Below are positions 28,251-36,821 of a stretch of 64,000 nucleotides of DNA, one piece after another. Every line of letters begins with the position of its first letter. The first letter of the stretch is position 1. Position numbers and translations under genes: made by a program. The notes beneath the pieces were generated by a model that searched no databases, had not been told where the DNA came from, and was given only the letters and a program-made list of their open reading frames with translations. This stretch comes from SZUA-430 sp964483585 (GTDB lineage: Bacteria; Pseudomonadota; Alphaproteobacteria; Micropepsales; Micropepsaceae), in assembly GCA_964483585.1 (NCBI GenBank), contig CAZABH010000003.1, forward strand, positions 1 through 64,000, given 5' to 3'.

Positions 28251-28682
28251 ATGACACACGCCATTCACAGGATGTGGCTCAAGATCACGTCCATCATCGT
28301 CGGCATCTTCGGCCCTGTCTTCTTTCTCGGGACGATGGAGGCAACCAGCGAACCCGCTCGCCTCGCGCTGGACATTCTGACATGGCCAATTGATGGAAAC
28401 ATCACGCTGGCCGATCCGGAAACCAGGTTTCTCTCGGCACTGACCGGAGGCTTCCTTCTGGGATGGGGCATGACCATCTATTGTCTGGCCGCCTGGGTTC
28501 ATGACCTGGCGCCAGACGCGGTCCGTCGGTCCGTTGTCACCGGTCTGTGCGCATGGTTCGCGCTCGACAGTGCCGGCTCGATTGCGGCCGGACAATCCGT
28601 CAATGTCCTTTTCAATGTCGCCGTCCTGATGGTGGCCGTAGGTCCACTGTGGTTTCCCGCACGTGACCGGCAGACTGGATGA
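28251..28682 (+). CDS. Four-helix integral membrane protein of unknown function
   Basis: A 143-residue hydrophobic protein with about four membrane segments (near 11-28, 62-85, 92-110 and 115-135 from ATG 28251). The frame opens at 28170, but a clear GGAAAGGAGG ribosome site lies just before ATG 28251, which decides the start. The first segment region contains FGPVFFLGTMEATSEPARLALDILTWPIDG, shown here only in outline; no catalytic motif is evident. It resembles unnamed small membrane proteins of Alphaproteobacteria. The neighbourhood (PepSY-like protein, cyclase) does not reveal its role. Confidence 0.7.
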   Translation: MTHAIHRMWLKITSIIVGIFGPVFFLGTMEATSEPARLALDILTWPIDGNITLADPETRFLSALTGGFLLGWGMTIYCLAAWVHDLAPDAVRRSVVTGLCAWFALDSAGSIAAGQSVNVLFNVAVLMVAVGPLWFPARDRQTG

Positions 28683-28810
28683 GGGCGCACCGCAACGGGG
28701 CCTGACGACGAGAACAGGAAACGTGTTTGAACCCCGACAAGGCAAACCACAGCTTGTCATGAGCGGGAACCAGTGTAACGCTGGAAAGAGACCCGTGAAG
28801 CTGGCACTAT

Positions 28811-28831
28811 GGCGTTGCACTCAGCAACGCC
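28811..28831. promoter_or_regulatory. Perfect 8-bp dyad upstream of the DUF2817 gene
   Basis: GGCGTTGC and GCAACGCC are separated by 5 bases (ACTCA), 31 bases before the ATG at 28862. It could be an operator or a leader hairpin. There is no T-tract downstream, so a terminator is unlikely. Function is inferred only from position and symmetry. Confidence 0.4.
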
Positions 28832-28861
28832 TGGTCGAGGGCAACCGCCCGTACTTCGCGC

Positions 28862-29941
28862 ATGGATGTCAATTCAATCTTCGCCCGCGATTATTTCGAA
28901 GCCCGCAGCAAATTCCGCCTGGCTGCAAGCCAGGCAGGCGCCGCACTGCACGCGCAGCGCCACCCCGAAGCCAGAGGCCCCCTCGGGGAGGAATTGTTCA
29001 TAGACGTTGCCGTGCTGGGCCAACCATCTGAGGCAACCCTGCTGGCCATTGCAGGCACGCACGGCGTCGAAGGTTATGCGGGCTCGGCTGTGCTCACCGG
29101 CTGGCTGAAGTCTGCGGCATCCGAAGTCAGCAATGTGCGGCAGGTCTTCGTTCACGCGCTCAACCCGCACGGCTTTGCGTGGGACCGCCGCGTGACAGAA
29201 GAAAACGTGGATCTCAATCGCAATTTCATCGATTGGTCCGCCGAACCACCCGCGAACGAACACTACACACTGCTTGCAGAGGCCATCGCGCCAGCAGACC
29301 TGACAGACGCATCGACAGAGGCGGCAAGCCGTACATTGCGCAACTACGCCCGTGAACATGGCGCCTTCGCGATGCAGGAAACAATCAGCAAAGGCCAGTA
29401 CAACCATCCGCGCGGCATGTACTACGGCGGTACACGACCGCAATGGTCGGCCCGCATGTTGCGCGAGATCATCAACACCCACGCGCTTCCCTGCAGGCGC
29501 GCCGCCATCCTCGACTTTCACACGGGCCTTGGACCGTTGGGAGACGTTGAACTTATCAGTGAGGACCCGCAGGACAGCAGCGCTTACGCTCGCGCATGCG
29601 CGTGGTATGGCCCCGACGTCACGTCCACCAAGGCCGGAGACTCCTTGTCCGCGCAGGTATTCGGCAGCCTCGATCAGGCCATGCCCTCACTGTTTGCTGG
29701 AGCTGAATCAACAACAGTTTGCGTGGAATATGGAACGCAATCCACCCTCGAGGTCTTCCAGGCTCTGCGCGCTGACAACTGGCTGCATACCGTAGCCGGA
29801 CTGGACCACCCGGACTACAGCGCCATCAAGAACCAGATACGTCAGGCGTTCTATCCCGAGACAGAGATGTGGAAGCAACGGGTCTGGCAGCAGGGGCAAC
29901 AGGTTATCACCCAAGCCGTAAAGGGTCTCATCGGCTGCTGA
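28862..29941 (+). CDS. DUF2817 protein, M14-like zinc carboxypeptidase fold
   Basis: A 359-residue cytoplasmic protein. The HxxE zinc motif is in GTHGVEGYAG (His67, Glu70) and the third ligand probably in LDFHTGLG (His220), as in M14 carboxypeptidases. The segment HALNPHGFAWDRRVTEENVDLNRNF is characteristic of DUF2817 and corresponds to the substrate-carboxylate region. A later CVEYGT may carry the catalytic Glu. It lies 63 bases upstream of pqqA on the same strand. No dedicated PQQ protease gene (pqqF/pqqG type) is seen here, so a role in trimming the PqqA-derived product is conceivable, but this is inference from proximity. Confidence 0.8.
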   Translation: MDVNSIFARDYFEARSKFRLAASQAGAALHAQRHPEARGPLGEELFIDVAVLGQPSEATLLAIAGTHGVEGYAGSAVLTGWLKSAASEVSNVRQVFVHALNPHGFAWDRRVTEENVDLNRNFIDWSAEPPANEHYTLLAEAIAPADLTDASTEAASRTLRNYAREHGAFAMQETISKGQYNHPRGMYYGGTRPQWSARMLREIINTHALPCRRAAILDFHTGLGPLGDVELISEDPQDSSAYARACAWYGPDVTSTKAGDSLSAQVFGSLDQAMPSLFAGAESTTVCVEYGTQSTLEVFQALRADNWLHTVAGLDHPDYSAIKNQIRQAFYPETEMWKQRVWQQGQQVITQAVKGLIGC

Positions 29942-30004
29942 ACCTATTGCCTAAGCCCTGCTCTTGGGTCACACTCGCTCCAGGTTTTTCGAGGAGAAAC
30001 AGAC

Positions 30005-30085
30005 ATGAAGAAGTCCTGGCGCAAGCCCAAGGTTCGTGAGATTTCCGCTGCCATGGAAATCAACTGCTACTGCTCGGCCGAGTGA
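30005..30085 (+). CDS. pqqA: PQQ precursor peptide PqqA
   Basis: A 26-residue peptide that supplies the Glu and Tyr from which pyrroloquinoline quinone is built. The conserved E-x-x-x-Y motif is present as Glu18 and Tyr22 in MEINCYCSAE; PqqE joins these side chains. The Tyr is flanked by two cysteines. The gene is short, but its ATG follows a good GAGGAG ribosome site at 29991-29996, and pqqB begins 31 bases later. High expression relative to the downstream genes is usual and fits this strong site. Confidence 0.95.
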   Translation: MKKSWRKPKVREISAAMEINCYCSAE

Positions 30086-30116
30086 TGTTACCGGGGCCGC
30101 AGCGCTCCACCCGCAC

Positions 30117-31007
30117 ATGAAGCTGATAGTTCTGGGCGCTGCCGCTGGCGGCGGCTTTCCCCAGTGGAATGCAGCCAGCCCGAATAACCGAAAGGCCTTC
30201 GGCGATCATCAAGATTGCCCGGCCCAGACCCAATGCAGTCTTGCGGCCTCTATCGACGGTGACCATTGGGTCCTTCTGAACGCCAGCCCGGATATCCGTC
30301 AGCAGATTATTTCAACGCCTGAACTACATCCAACTGATGCGCCGCGCTCCTCGCCAATCCGGGCGATCATTTTGACCGGCGCCGACGTTGACGCCATCGC
30401 AGGCCTCCTTACGCTACGCGAGCGCCAGCCGTTCACCGTCTGGGCGACGGAGTATGTGCTGGGCGTGCTGAGGGCGAATCCCGTGTTCAATGTCCTGGAT
30501 CGCGGATGCGTTGAGTTCAGGATGATCCGCCCCGGCGAAAGCTTCGAGCCCCTACCCGGATTGACCTGCCGCAGCATCGACACACCGGGAAAGCCACCAC
30601 TCTTCATGGAAGCGACCGACGGCATTGCACCCACAGCGGGCTCGTCCATCGGGCTGCAGTTGGAGTCACCCAAGGGCCGCAGAGCCATCTTCATGCCGTC
30701 CTGCGCAGAAATCACGCGCGACATCCTGCTGGCCGTCGAGGGCGCGGATGCACTGTTCTTTGACGGCACGCTGTGTGTCGACGACGAGATGATCCGCTCC
30801 GGCGAAGGCTCGAAGACGGCACGCAGGATGGGCCATGTTGCCATGGACGAAGCCATCGCCCGGCTGCGCGACGCCAGCATCGGCCAGCGCTTCTTCACTC
30901 ACATCAACAACTCCAACCCGGTTCTGAACCGCGCGTCTGACGAGCGCCGGATTGTTGAGCACGCAGGTTGGACAATCGCCATGGACGGCACGAGGATTGA
31001 CCTGTGA
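30117..31007 (+). CDS. pqqB: PQQ biosynthesis protein PqqB
   Basis: A 296-residue metallo-beta-lactamase-fold protein, with the typical start MKLIVLGAAAGGGFPQWN and the family segments SPNNRKAF, LLNASPDIRQQI, TGADVDAIAGLL and HINNSNP. PqqB is thought to hydroxylate the PQQ intermediate or assist its processing. The start is ATG 30117. An open frame extends back over pqqA, but that part is the shadow of pqqA. The last codons overlap the pqqC start (GTGA). Confidence 0.95.
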   Translation: MKLIVLGAAAGGGFPQWNAASPNNRKAFGDHQDCPAQTQCSLAASIDGDHWVLLNASPDIRQQIISTPELHPTDAPRSSPIRAIILTGADVDAIAGLLTLRERQPFTVWATEYVLGVLRANPVFNVLDRGCVEFRMIRPGESFEPLPGLTCRSIDTPGKPPLFMEATDGIAPTAGSSIGLQLESPKGRRAIFMPSCAEITRDILLAVEGADALFFDGTLCVDDEMIRSGEGSKTARRMGHVAMDEAIARLRDASIGQRFFTHINNSNPVLNRASDERRIVEHAGWTIAMDGTRIDL

Positions 31008-31726
31008 ACCTGCTGTCACCTGTCGAATTCGAAGAGGCCCTTCGCAACATCGGCGCGACGCGCTACCACAACCTCCACCCTTTCCACAAACTGCTGCACG
31101 CGGGAAAACTTGACCGGCGGCAGGTGCAGGCGTGGGCGCTGAACCGCTACATCTACCAGAGCCGCATCCCCATCAAGGACGCGATCATCGTCTCGCGCCT
31201 GCCAACCCCGGAACTCCGCGCGACGTGGCGCGTACGGATCGAGGATCATGACGGCACCGATGGCTCGGATGGTGGCATCGCCCGATGGCTGAAGCTGACA
31301 GACGGTCTTGGCCTGCCCCGCGAGGATGTCACGTCCGAGCGCCTAGCCCTTCCTGCCACCATCTTTGCAGCCGATGCCTATGTCCACTTCACCCGCGACC
31401 GCTCGGTTCTGGAAGCCGTGGCCTCGTCACTGACCGAAATGTTCGCCCCGAGGATCATCGCCGAACGGGTCGAAGGCATGCTGGCAGGATACGAGTTCGT
31501 CTCGAAAGAGACCTTGTCCTATTTCGGCGCCCGGATGACCCAAGCGCCACGCGACGCTGATTTCGCCCTGCACTATTGCATCGCAAACGCAGCAACCCCG
31601 GAAGCACAGGCCCTGTGTATGCGCGCCCTCGCGTTCAAGTGCAGCGTGCTCTGGTCTATGCTTGATGCATTGTACTATGCTTACGTTTCCCCAGGACACA
31701 TACCGCCCGGCGCGTTTGGATCATGA
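31004..31726 (+). CDS. pqqC: Pyrroloquinoline-quinone synthase PqqC
   Basis: PqqC performs the final ring closure and eight-electron oxidation that give PQQ. The 240-residue all-helical protein contains YHNLHPFHKLLHAG, WALNRYIYQSRIPIKD and the C-terminal ALKFKC-like segment (here LAFKCSVLWSMLDALYYAY). The start is a GTG at 31004 overlapping the pqqB stop. The stop overlaps the pqqD ATG by 4 bases. Length and motifs are normal. Confidence 0.95.
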   Translation: MNLLSPVEFEEALRNIGATRYHNLHPFHKLLHAGKLDRRQVQAWALNRYIYQSRIPIKDAIIVSRLPTPELRATWRVRIEDHDGTDGSDGGIARWLKLTDGLGLPREDVTSERLALPATIFAADAYVHFTRDRSVLEAVASSLTEMFAPRIIAERVEGMLAGYEFVSKETLSYFGARMTQAPRDADFALHYCIANAATPEAQALCMRALAFKCSVLWSMLDALYYAYVSPGHIPPGAFGS

Positions 31727-32019
31727 GCGACCAAGAAAAGAAGCTTCAAGGACAAGACACAAACACCCCGCCTCGGCTGGCCCCGGGCGTCCGCCTGCGC
31801 AAGGACGACCAGCGCGGCCCGGTGCTTCTTGGCCCTGAAAGGGTACTGGAACTGGACGACATCGCCCTTTCCATCGTCAAGCAGATCGACGGCAAGCGAC
31901 GTATATCGGACATCGCAGACGCTCTTGCGAAGGAATATGACGAGAAGGCAGATGTGATCCGGCAAGATATCGATGCCTTGCTCAAGGACCTCGCTACCAA
32001 GGGGTATGTGAAGCCGTGA
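31723..32019 (+). CDS. pqqD: PQQ biosynthesis peptide chaperone PqqD
   Basis: A 98-residue protein of the RiPP recognition element fold. PqqD binds PqqA and delivers it to PqqE. The core phrases GVRLRKDDQRGPVLLGPERVLELDD, LSIVKQIDGKRRISDIADAL and LLKDLATKGYV are standard. An N-terminal extension of about 20 polar residues precedes the core. Its stop overlaps the GTG of pqqE, so B, C, D and E are translationally coupled. Confidence 0.95.
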   Translation: MSDQEKKLQGQDTNTPPRLAPGVRLRKDDQRGPVLLGPERVLELDDIALSIVKQIDGKRRISDIADALAKEYDEKADVIRQDIDALLKDLATKGYVKP

Positions 32020-33098
32020 GTGAAACGCCAGTTCCTCTTGGATTGCTGGCAGAACTGACGCATCGCTGCCCCTTGCAATGCCCCTATTGCTCGAACCCGC
32101 TTGAACTTGCACGCGCAAACCAGGAACTGGATACGCGCACGTGGCTTCGTGTGATCGACGAAGCCGCAGGTCTTGGAATAGCACATATTCACCTGTCAGG
32201 AGGCGAGCCACTGGCACGGCAAGATCTGGCCGAAATCACCAATGCAGCGCATCTGTCAGGCCTCTATACGAACCTCATCACGTCGGCGATAGGCCTGAGC
32301 GCCCAGCGCCTTTCCGAATTGCGGGCGGCCGGACTTGACCACGTGCAGGTCAGCTTCCAGAGCCTGGACCCAACGAAGGCCGACACAATCGCCCACGTGA
32401 AAGGATCTTTGCGCACCAAGAAGGATGCAGCGCGGCTGATTGTAGAGGAGGGTCTCGCCCTCACGGTCAACGCCGTGATCCACCGCAGCAACATCGATGA
32501 GGTGCAGGCCTTCATCGACATTGCCGTCGACCTGGGGGCCGGCCGCCTCGAGGTTGCACACGTTCAGTACCACGGATGGGCCCTGGCAAACCGCGCACAA
32601 CTGATGCCCACCCGGGACCAGTTCATGGCAGCTCGTACGATAGTCGAGGCAGCACGCAAGCAGCTTGAAGGCACACTCGTGATCGATCACGTGATGCCGG
32701 ACTACCTTGCAGAACGACCAAAGGCATGCATGGGGGGGTGGGGGCGCCAGGTTATTGTGGTCACGCCAGACGGCCGCGCGTTGCCCTGCCACGCAGCAGC
32801 AACCATCCCCGGCCTTGAATTCGATAATGTCAGGAATAGCAGCCTTGCAGCCATATGGACCCAAAGCGAGGCCTTTAACCGCTTCAGGGGTAAGGCCTGG
32901 ATGCCATCGCCTTGCAGAGACTGCGAACGCGCCGAACTGGACTGGGGTGGCTGCCGTTGCCAGGCGCTTGCCCTGACAGGTGATGCGGCTGCAACGGACC
33001 CTGTTTGCGCACTCTCACCAGATCATCCCAGGCTGCTGGAGTTGCTCGCCGAAGAAGCAGGACAAACCGGTTACCGTTATCGCAGGATAGGCGGCTGA
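32016..33098 (+). CDS. pqqE: PQQ biosynthesis radical SAM enzyme PqqE
   Basis: PqqE forms the carbon-carbon bond between the Glu and Tyr side chains of PqqA. The 360-residue enzyme has the radical SAM CxxxCxxC motif at Cys18, Cys22 and Cys25, the SAM-binding GGEP segment (SGGEPLAR) and a C-terminal SPASM domain with clustered cysteines (LPCHAA, SPCRDCERAE, GGCRCQA, PVCAL). The start is a GTG overlapping pqqD. It is the last gene of the operon; the convergent LuxR-hydrolase gene ends 9 bases later. A run of seven G at about 32731-32737 is within coding sequence and in frame. Confidence 0.95.
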   Translation: MSETPVPLGLLAELTHRCPLQCPYCSNPLELARANQELDTRTWLRVIDEAAGLGIAHIHLSGGEPLARQDLAEITNAAHLSGLYTNLITSAIGLSAQRLSELRAAGLDHVQVSFQSLDPTKADTIAHVKGSLRTKKDAARLIVEEGLALTVNAVIHRSNIDEVQAFIDIAVDLGAGRLEVAHVQYHGWALANRAQLMPTRDQFMAARTIVEAARKQLEGTLVIDHVMPDYLAERPKACMGGWGRQVIVVTPDGRALPCHAAATIPGLEFDNVRNSSLAAIWTQSEAFNRFRGKAWMPSPCRDCERAELDWGGCRCQALALTGDAAATDPVCALSPDHPRLLELLAEEAGQTGYRYRRIGG

Positions 33099-33107
33099 CA
33101 TCTGGCA

Positions 33108-34877
33108 TCAACCAGTCGGGACTTGCACCGGACGCTGACCGGGAGGTCCTTGATCAGGCGAAGGCGGCCTGTTGCCGGCAAGCCAACCAAAGATGCGATC
33201 GAAAACGGCCTCATCAGGATAAAGCCCCATGCCCGGGATCACCTGAAGCGACGCAAATGGATGCTCCTTGAAGTCACGCACGCTGTCGATGAATGGCACA
33301 ACGGGGTTCTCCTCCCCATGCCAGACAGCAATCGGCAGCGCGAGTGCTGCGGGATCCATTCGGGTATTTCGCCCAAAAAGGGTAAGTTCTGAGGCAAGTC
33401 CCTCACTCGTCCGTTCAAGAGCCTCGAAGATCGTTGCATTCAGATAGGCCGAAAAGGCGGGATCGGCAATGCGCCCCGCATCAGACCTGGACTTCTCCTC
33501 AAGATAGGACAGGATGGATCTGATCACCGGAACACGCAGCCCACGGCGCAACATTTCAGCAGCGGTCGGAATGATCCACGGTTGGCTGTAGAAAATGGAA
33601 TAGCCCCTCCGGTTTTCGCCATTGGTTGCTGCCCAGCCAAGATTGGGAGCGTGCAAGGCAAGGCGCAGGACATCACGCCCCAGCCGATATGCAGCGGCCG
33701 CAGCAAAACCGCCACCATAACCATCACCAAAAAGCGCTACGCGCCTCAAACCAAGCTTGGTGCGCAACTGGTCCACATCGGCTGCGATGGTTTCGAATGT
33801 GTAGTCCTTGCGAGGATCCGACTGGCCGTAGCCAGGTCGCTCGAATGCTATCACGCGCAGGCCCGAGCGAGCAGCAGCAGCAACCGCTCCAGGCGACAGC
33901 ATGCTCGCCGATAGACCGAAATGGAAATAGATGACAGGCAGCCCCGTCGAGGGGCCATACTCGCGATAACACAGGAGGCGGCCATCATCGAGCGTGACCA
34001 GCCGGCGCGGCGGAACACCCGGTACCGCCAGCGCCTTACCATTCTGTATCTTGAGAGGAAAAGCCGACGCATTTGTCAGCAGACGCAACAAATCAGTCTG
34101 TCGTCGCGTACCGGTCTTCGCAAAAATATTTTTCAGGTGCCAGCGCGCTGTACTTGGTGTCATTCCAAGCTCTATACCCGCATCAGCAATGCGCAGCCCC
34201 TGCACCAGCTTCGCTGCAAGCCGCGCCTCGGCGGCTGTAAGTCCGAAACTTCGGCTGGACAGGCTGCCAGCCACTTCGGCGTCCTTGGCCGAGAGCAGAA
34301 CCGCCGCAATCAAGGGCTCGGTCCAGGCATCTCCCAGTTCGAATGCAGCCACAAGCCCATCGGGAAAAGCTTCACGCGGGATCATCACACCAAAACAGGC
34401 CGATCTTTCGTCGACGGACCCAAGGGTGAACGGAACCAGCCCTGCCTCCCGCGCGTGAACAGCTGTCTTGAACGACTGGTCAAAAATACGTCCTGCAGGG
34501 CCTTGAAGTTGTAGGGGCTGACCAGTGACCACGGCCCCTTGAAGAAAGGGCGCTAGCCGCTCGGCCGCACGACCACAGCACCCGCGAACAAGCCCTTCGG
34601 ACGAGAACAGCAGCGCGTCCCACGGCCCATCGCCTGGTTGCCGGTCCCGGCGACCGGCATTGAGCCTGTCAATCATGCGACAAGCGCGGGCAGCATGATC
34701 CATGATCAGCTTTGCCTCGGGATCACGCGTCGGGTCGAGTGGCGCCCCAATTGCTTCAATGGCAGCCGTGATGTCATGCCATTGGGCTGGATTATCGGCA
34801 AATGCATAAAGCGCCTCGACCACCGCAAGCACGGTCGAAGCAGAAACACCACCGCCGACTGCACCGCCCTCACGCAT
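33108..34877 (-). CDS. LuxR-type regulator fused to a catalytically degenerate alpha/beta-hydrolase domain
   Basis: A 589-residue protein with three parts. Residues 1-205 form an N-terminal region of unknown, possibly sensory fold. A LuxR/GerE helix-turn-helix follows (about 211-265: FGLTAAEARLAAKLVQGL, then MTPSTARWHLKNIFAKTG). An alpha/beta-hydrolase domain fills about 295-570. In the last, the nucleophile elbow reads FGDGYGG, so Gly386 stands where Ser or Asp is expected. The acid position in HGEENPVVP is Asn524. The His position in IPGMGLYP is Leu552. Each could arise from one base change from the usual codon. The domain is therefore probably a ligand-binding sensor, not an enzyme. ATG 34877 has GGAGG 10 bases upstream; a TTG at 34901 is possible. 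It is the last of six co-directional genes. Confidence 0.87.
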   Translation of the reverse strand: MREGGAVGGGVSASTVLAVVEALYAFADNPAQWHDITAAIEAIGAPLDPTRDPEAKLIMDHAARACRMIDRLNAGRRDRQPGDGPWDALLFSSEGLVRGCCGRAAERLAPFLQGAVVTGQPLQLQGPAGRIFDQSFKTAVHAREAGLVPFTLGSVDERSACFGVMIPREAFPDGLVAAFELGDAWTEPLIAAVLLSAKDAEVAGSLSSRSFGLTAAEARLAAKLVQGLRIADAGIELGMTPSTARWHLKNIFAKTGTRRQTDLLRLLTNASAFPLKIQNGKALAVPGVPPRRLVTLDDGRLLCYREYGPSTGLPVIYFHFGLSASMLSPGAVAAAARSGLRVIAFERPGYGQSDPRKDYTFETIAADVDQLRTKLGLRRVALFGDGYGGGFAAAAAYRLGRDVLRLALHAPNLGWAATNGENRRGYSIFYSQPWIIPTAAEMLRRGLRVPVIRSILSYLEEKSRSDAGRIADPAFSAYLNATIFEALERTSEGLASELTLFGRNTRMDPAALALPIAVWHGEENPVVPFIDSVRDFKEHPFASLQVIPGMGLYPDEAVFDRIFGWLAGNRPPSPDQGPPGQRPVQVPTG

Positions 34878-34936
34878 GGATGCGACGCCTCCACGCGACA
34901 ACAGATGAACATCGTGCTGGCATTGGTTGCGTCATC

Positions 34937-35476
34937 CTATTGCCCTGCGGGCTTTCCGGCGCGGGCCTTGTGGATGAATATGGATTTTGGTGGCGGGGAT
35001 GACGGCAAATCGTCTGACACGACAGCCCTCAGCGCAAGACGTCTGTCTTCATCCGTGAATGTCCCGGTCGTGACGCAGTATTCAACCAAGGTTCCATTAG
35101 GATCCCGCGTATAAACGGAATGGCACCAATTATGGTCGATTTCCATCACATCATAGCCATGAGCCAGCCACTGGTCCCGCTTCTCGCGCATATGTTCGAG
35201 ACTGGGCGAGTGAAACGAGATGTGATTGACCCACTCAGGCAGTCCCATGGCGCTGGACAGCCCCGTATCCTGCAGGTGAGAAAATGCATCTCCATGCAGC
35301 TCCCAGAACGCGATGAAGCGATCAGGCTCGATCTCGTAGAAGAAATGCTTGGCAAAGCCGCCTTGTGGCGTAGGCGCAACCTCAACCTTGCGCAGATCGA
35401 AGCCCATGACCTCACGATAGAAATGGTCGGTCGCTTTCATGTCGCGCGTGACCACAGCAAGGTGATGATAAGCCAA
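34937..35476 (-). CDS. VOC family (glyoxalase/extradiol dioxygenase-like) protein
   Basis: A 179-residue metalloprotein fold. The paired betaalphabetabetabeta modules are visible: MAYHHLAVVTRDMKATDHFY with the first metal His, NHISFHS with the second, and GTLVEYC with the metal Glu, so the metal site seems complete. It could be an extradiol-type dioxygenase, glyoxalase or isomerase. The start appears to be a TTG at 35476 with GGGGGAG seven bases upstream; no in-frame ATG is near. The C-terminal 30 residues are a polar tail. It lies 59 bases upstream of the LuxR-hydrolase gene and 37 bases after the MFS gene. Confidence 0.82.
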   Translation of the reverse strand: MAYHHLAVVTRDMKATDHFYREVMGFDLRKVEVAPTPQGGFAKHFFYEIEPDRFIAFWELHGDAFSHLQDTGLSSAMGLPEWVNHISFHSPSLEHMREKRDQWLAHGYDVMEIDHNWCHSVYTRDPNGTLVEYCVTTGTFTDEDRRLALRAVVSDDLPSSPPPKSIFIHKARAGKPAGQ

Positions 35477-35513
35477 GGCAATGCTCCCCCCAACGCATGA
35501 TGAAGACGCCTGA

Positions 35514-36728
35514 TCAGCGCGGAAAGGGTAACCGCCCCGCTAGCCCGAGCAAAGGCCCACCATTCCAGATCCGACCGAGACCAAGCGCCGCCAGCAGGGC
35601 AAAACCGCTGCAGGCAGTCATCAAAAGATAACCCTGCGCGCCGAAAAGGGCAAAAAGATGGCCTGACGCGAACTGCGCCAAAGCCATCAATACCCCAATG
35701 GTTACGGCCGCAAGTATGCTCTGGGCCGTGCCTACCAAATGAGGGGGAACGGCACGCGCAACGAAATGCATCGCCCCGAGATGAGCGGCTCCAAAAGTCC
35801 CCGCGTGGAGCAACTGCAGCGGCAACAGCAGCTCCAGGGGCGGAGACATGGCAAGCACACTCCAACGCACCAAACCTGAGACAGTGCCAATCACAAGCAG
35901 ACGGACGGGACCCAGCCAGGCCACAATCCGACCGGAAAAGCTGAAAAGGACAATTTCGGCCGCAACACCCACCCCCCACAGCAACCCTATGAGGTCCGCG
36001 CTGTAGCCCTGATCCTTCCAGTTCAGTGTGCCGAAACCATAGTAGAAAGCATGGCAGGCCTGCGCGAGACCCGCCGCCAGCAGGAAGAGCAGGAAGGCAG
36101 GTTTCCGGCAAAGTTGAAGCGCTTCGCGCCAGACCAGTCCGCCCCCAGGCATCTCCTTCGGCGCATCCTCACGGGGCAACGCAAGCGAGGCCGTCAGCGC
36201 GATGACGGACGATCCAATCAGAAGCGGTAAAAACTGGTCGATCCCGTAAACCGCAAGATAAACTCCGCTCCCGAAATTCATCGCAATGAAAGCTGCAGAC
36301 CCAAAAGACCGAACACGTCCATAATCGAAGCGCTCCGCCAGAGCGGTCTTGAGCGTCACCCCCTCCAGGATGGGGCCGACAGCCGAAAAGGCAATGCTGG
36401 CTGTCAACGAGAAAATGATGATGAAACCGATCCCGGGGAACACCGCATACCCTGCATACGACACGGTAGCGGCAAGCATGAGCAGGATCACGGCCTGTCG
36501 GCGCGCCGCCATCGCGTCAGCCATCACGCCCAGAAGCGGACCGGTCACAACCCGGACCAGTCCCATGAACATCATCAGCAGACCGATGGACTCCGGCGAC
36601 AAGCCCCGACTTGCAAGCCACGCCGGAAAAAACGGCAAATGCACGCCACCAATGAAGTTGATGCCAACATAGAAGGGAACAAACCTGACAGCTGCGGGAT
36701 GCAGCGCAGGCATGCGAAATCGTTTCAT
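35514..36728 (-). CDS. MFS transporter (phenylpropionate permease-like)
   Basis: About 404 residues from ATG 36728, with twelve hydrophobic segments and the MFS loop 2-3 signature in modified form (GVMADAMAARRQAV). The N-terminal PFYVGINFIGGVHLPFFPAWL and the FDYGRVRSFGSAAF segment after helix 4 match the MFS_1-like group of HcaT and nucleoside-type carriers. This suggests uptake of a small organic acid or similar compound. The frame is open to 36785, so an upstream start is possible; neither start has a clear ribosome site. It lies between the DUF6285 gene and the VOC gene and may carry the substrate of this locus. Confidence 0.85.
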   Translation of the reverse strand: MKRFRMPALHPAAVRFVPFYVGINFIGGVHLPFFPAWLASRGLSPESIGLLMMFMGLVRVVTGPLLGVMADAMAARRQAVILLMLAATVSYAGYAVFPGIGFIIIFSLTASIAFSAVGPILEGVTLKTALAERFDYGRVRSFGSAAFIAMNFGSGVYLAVYGIDQFLPLLIGSSVIALTASLALPREDAPKEMPGGGLVWREALQLCRKPAFLLFLLAAGLAQACHAFYYGFGTLNWKDQGYSADLIGLLWGVGVAAEIVLFSFSGRIVAWLGPVRLLVIGTVSGLVRWSVLAMSPPLELLLPLQLLHAGTFGAAHLGAMHFVARAVPPHLVGTAQSILAAVTIGVLMALAQFASGHLFALFGAQGYLLMTACSGFALLAALGLGRIWNGGPLLGLAGRLPFPR

Positions 36729-36821
36729 GGAAGACACGGGACCATTGAGCTCGACGCACGCGCAGTCTGCTCCCATGGCGGTCACGCCGCCAGCAAACCG
36801 ATCGTCGCAGACGAAGCCCGA

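Noticed and set aside
28807..28824. Sigma-54-like promoter (TGGCAC ... TTGCA) before the DUF2817 gene
   Set aside because: The spacing between the GG and GC elements is two bases too long for a sigma-54 promoter.
32731..32737. Seven-G run in pqqE as a frameshift or phase-variation site
   Set aside because: The frame is intact through it and the SPASM domain follows normally; the tract is short and codes for glycines.
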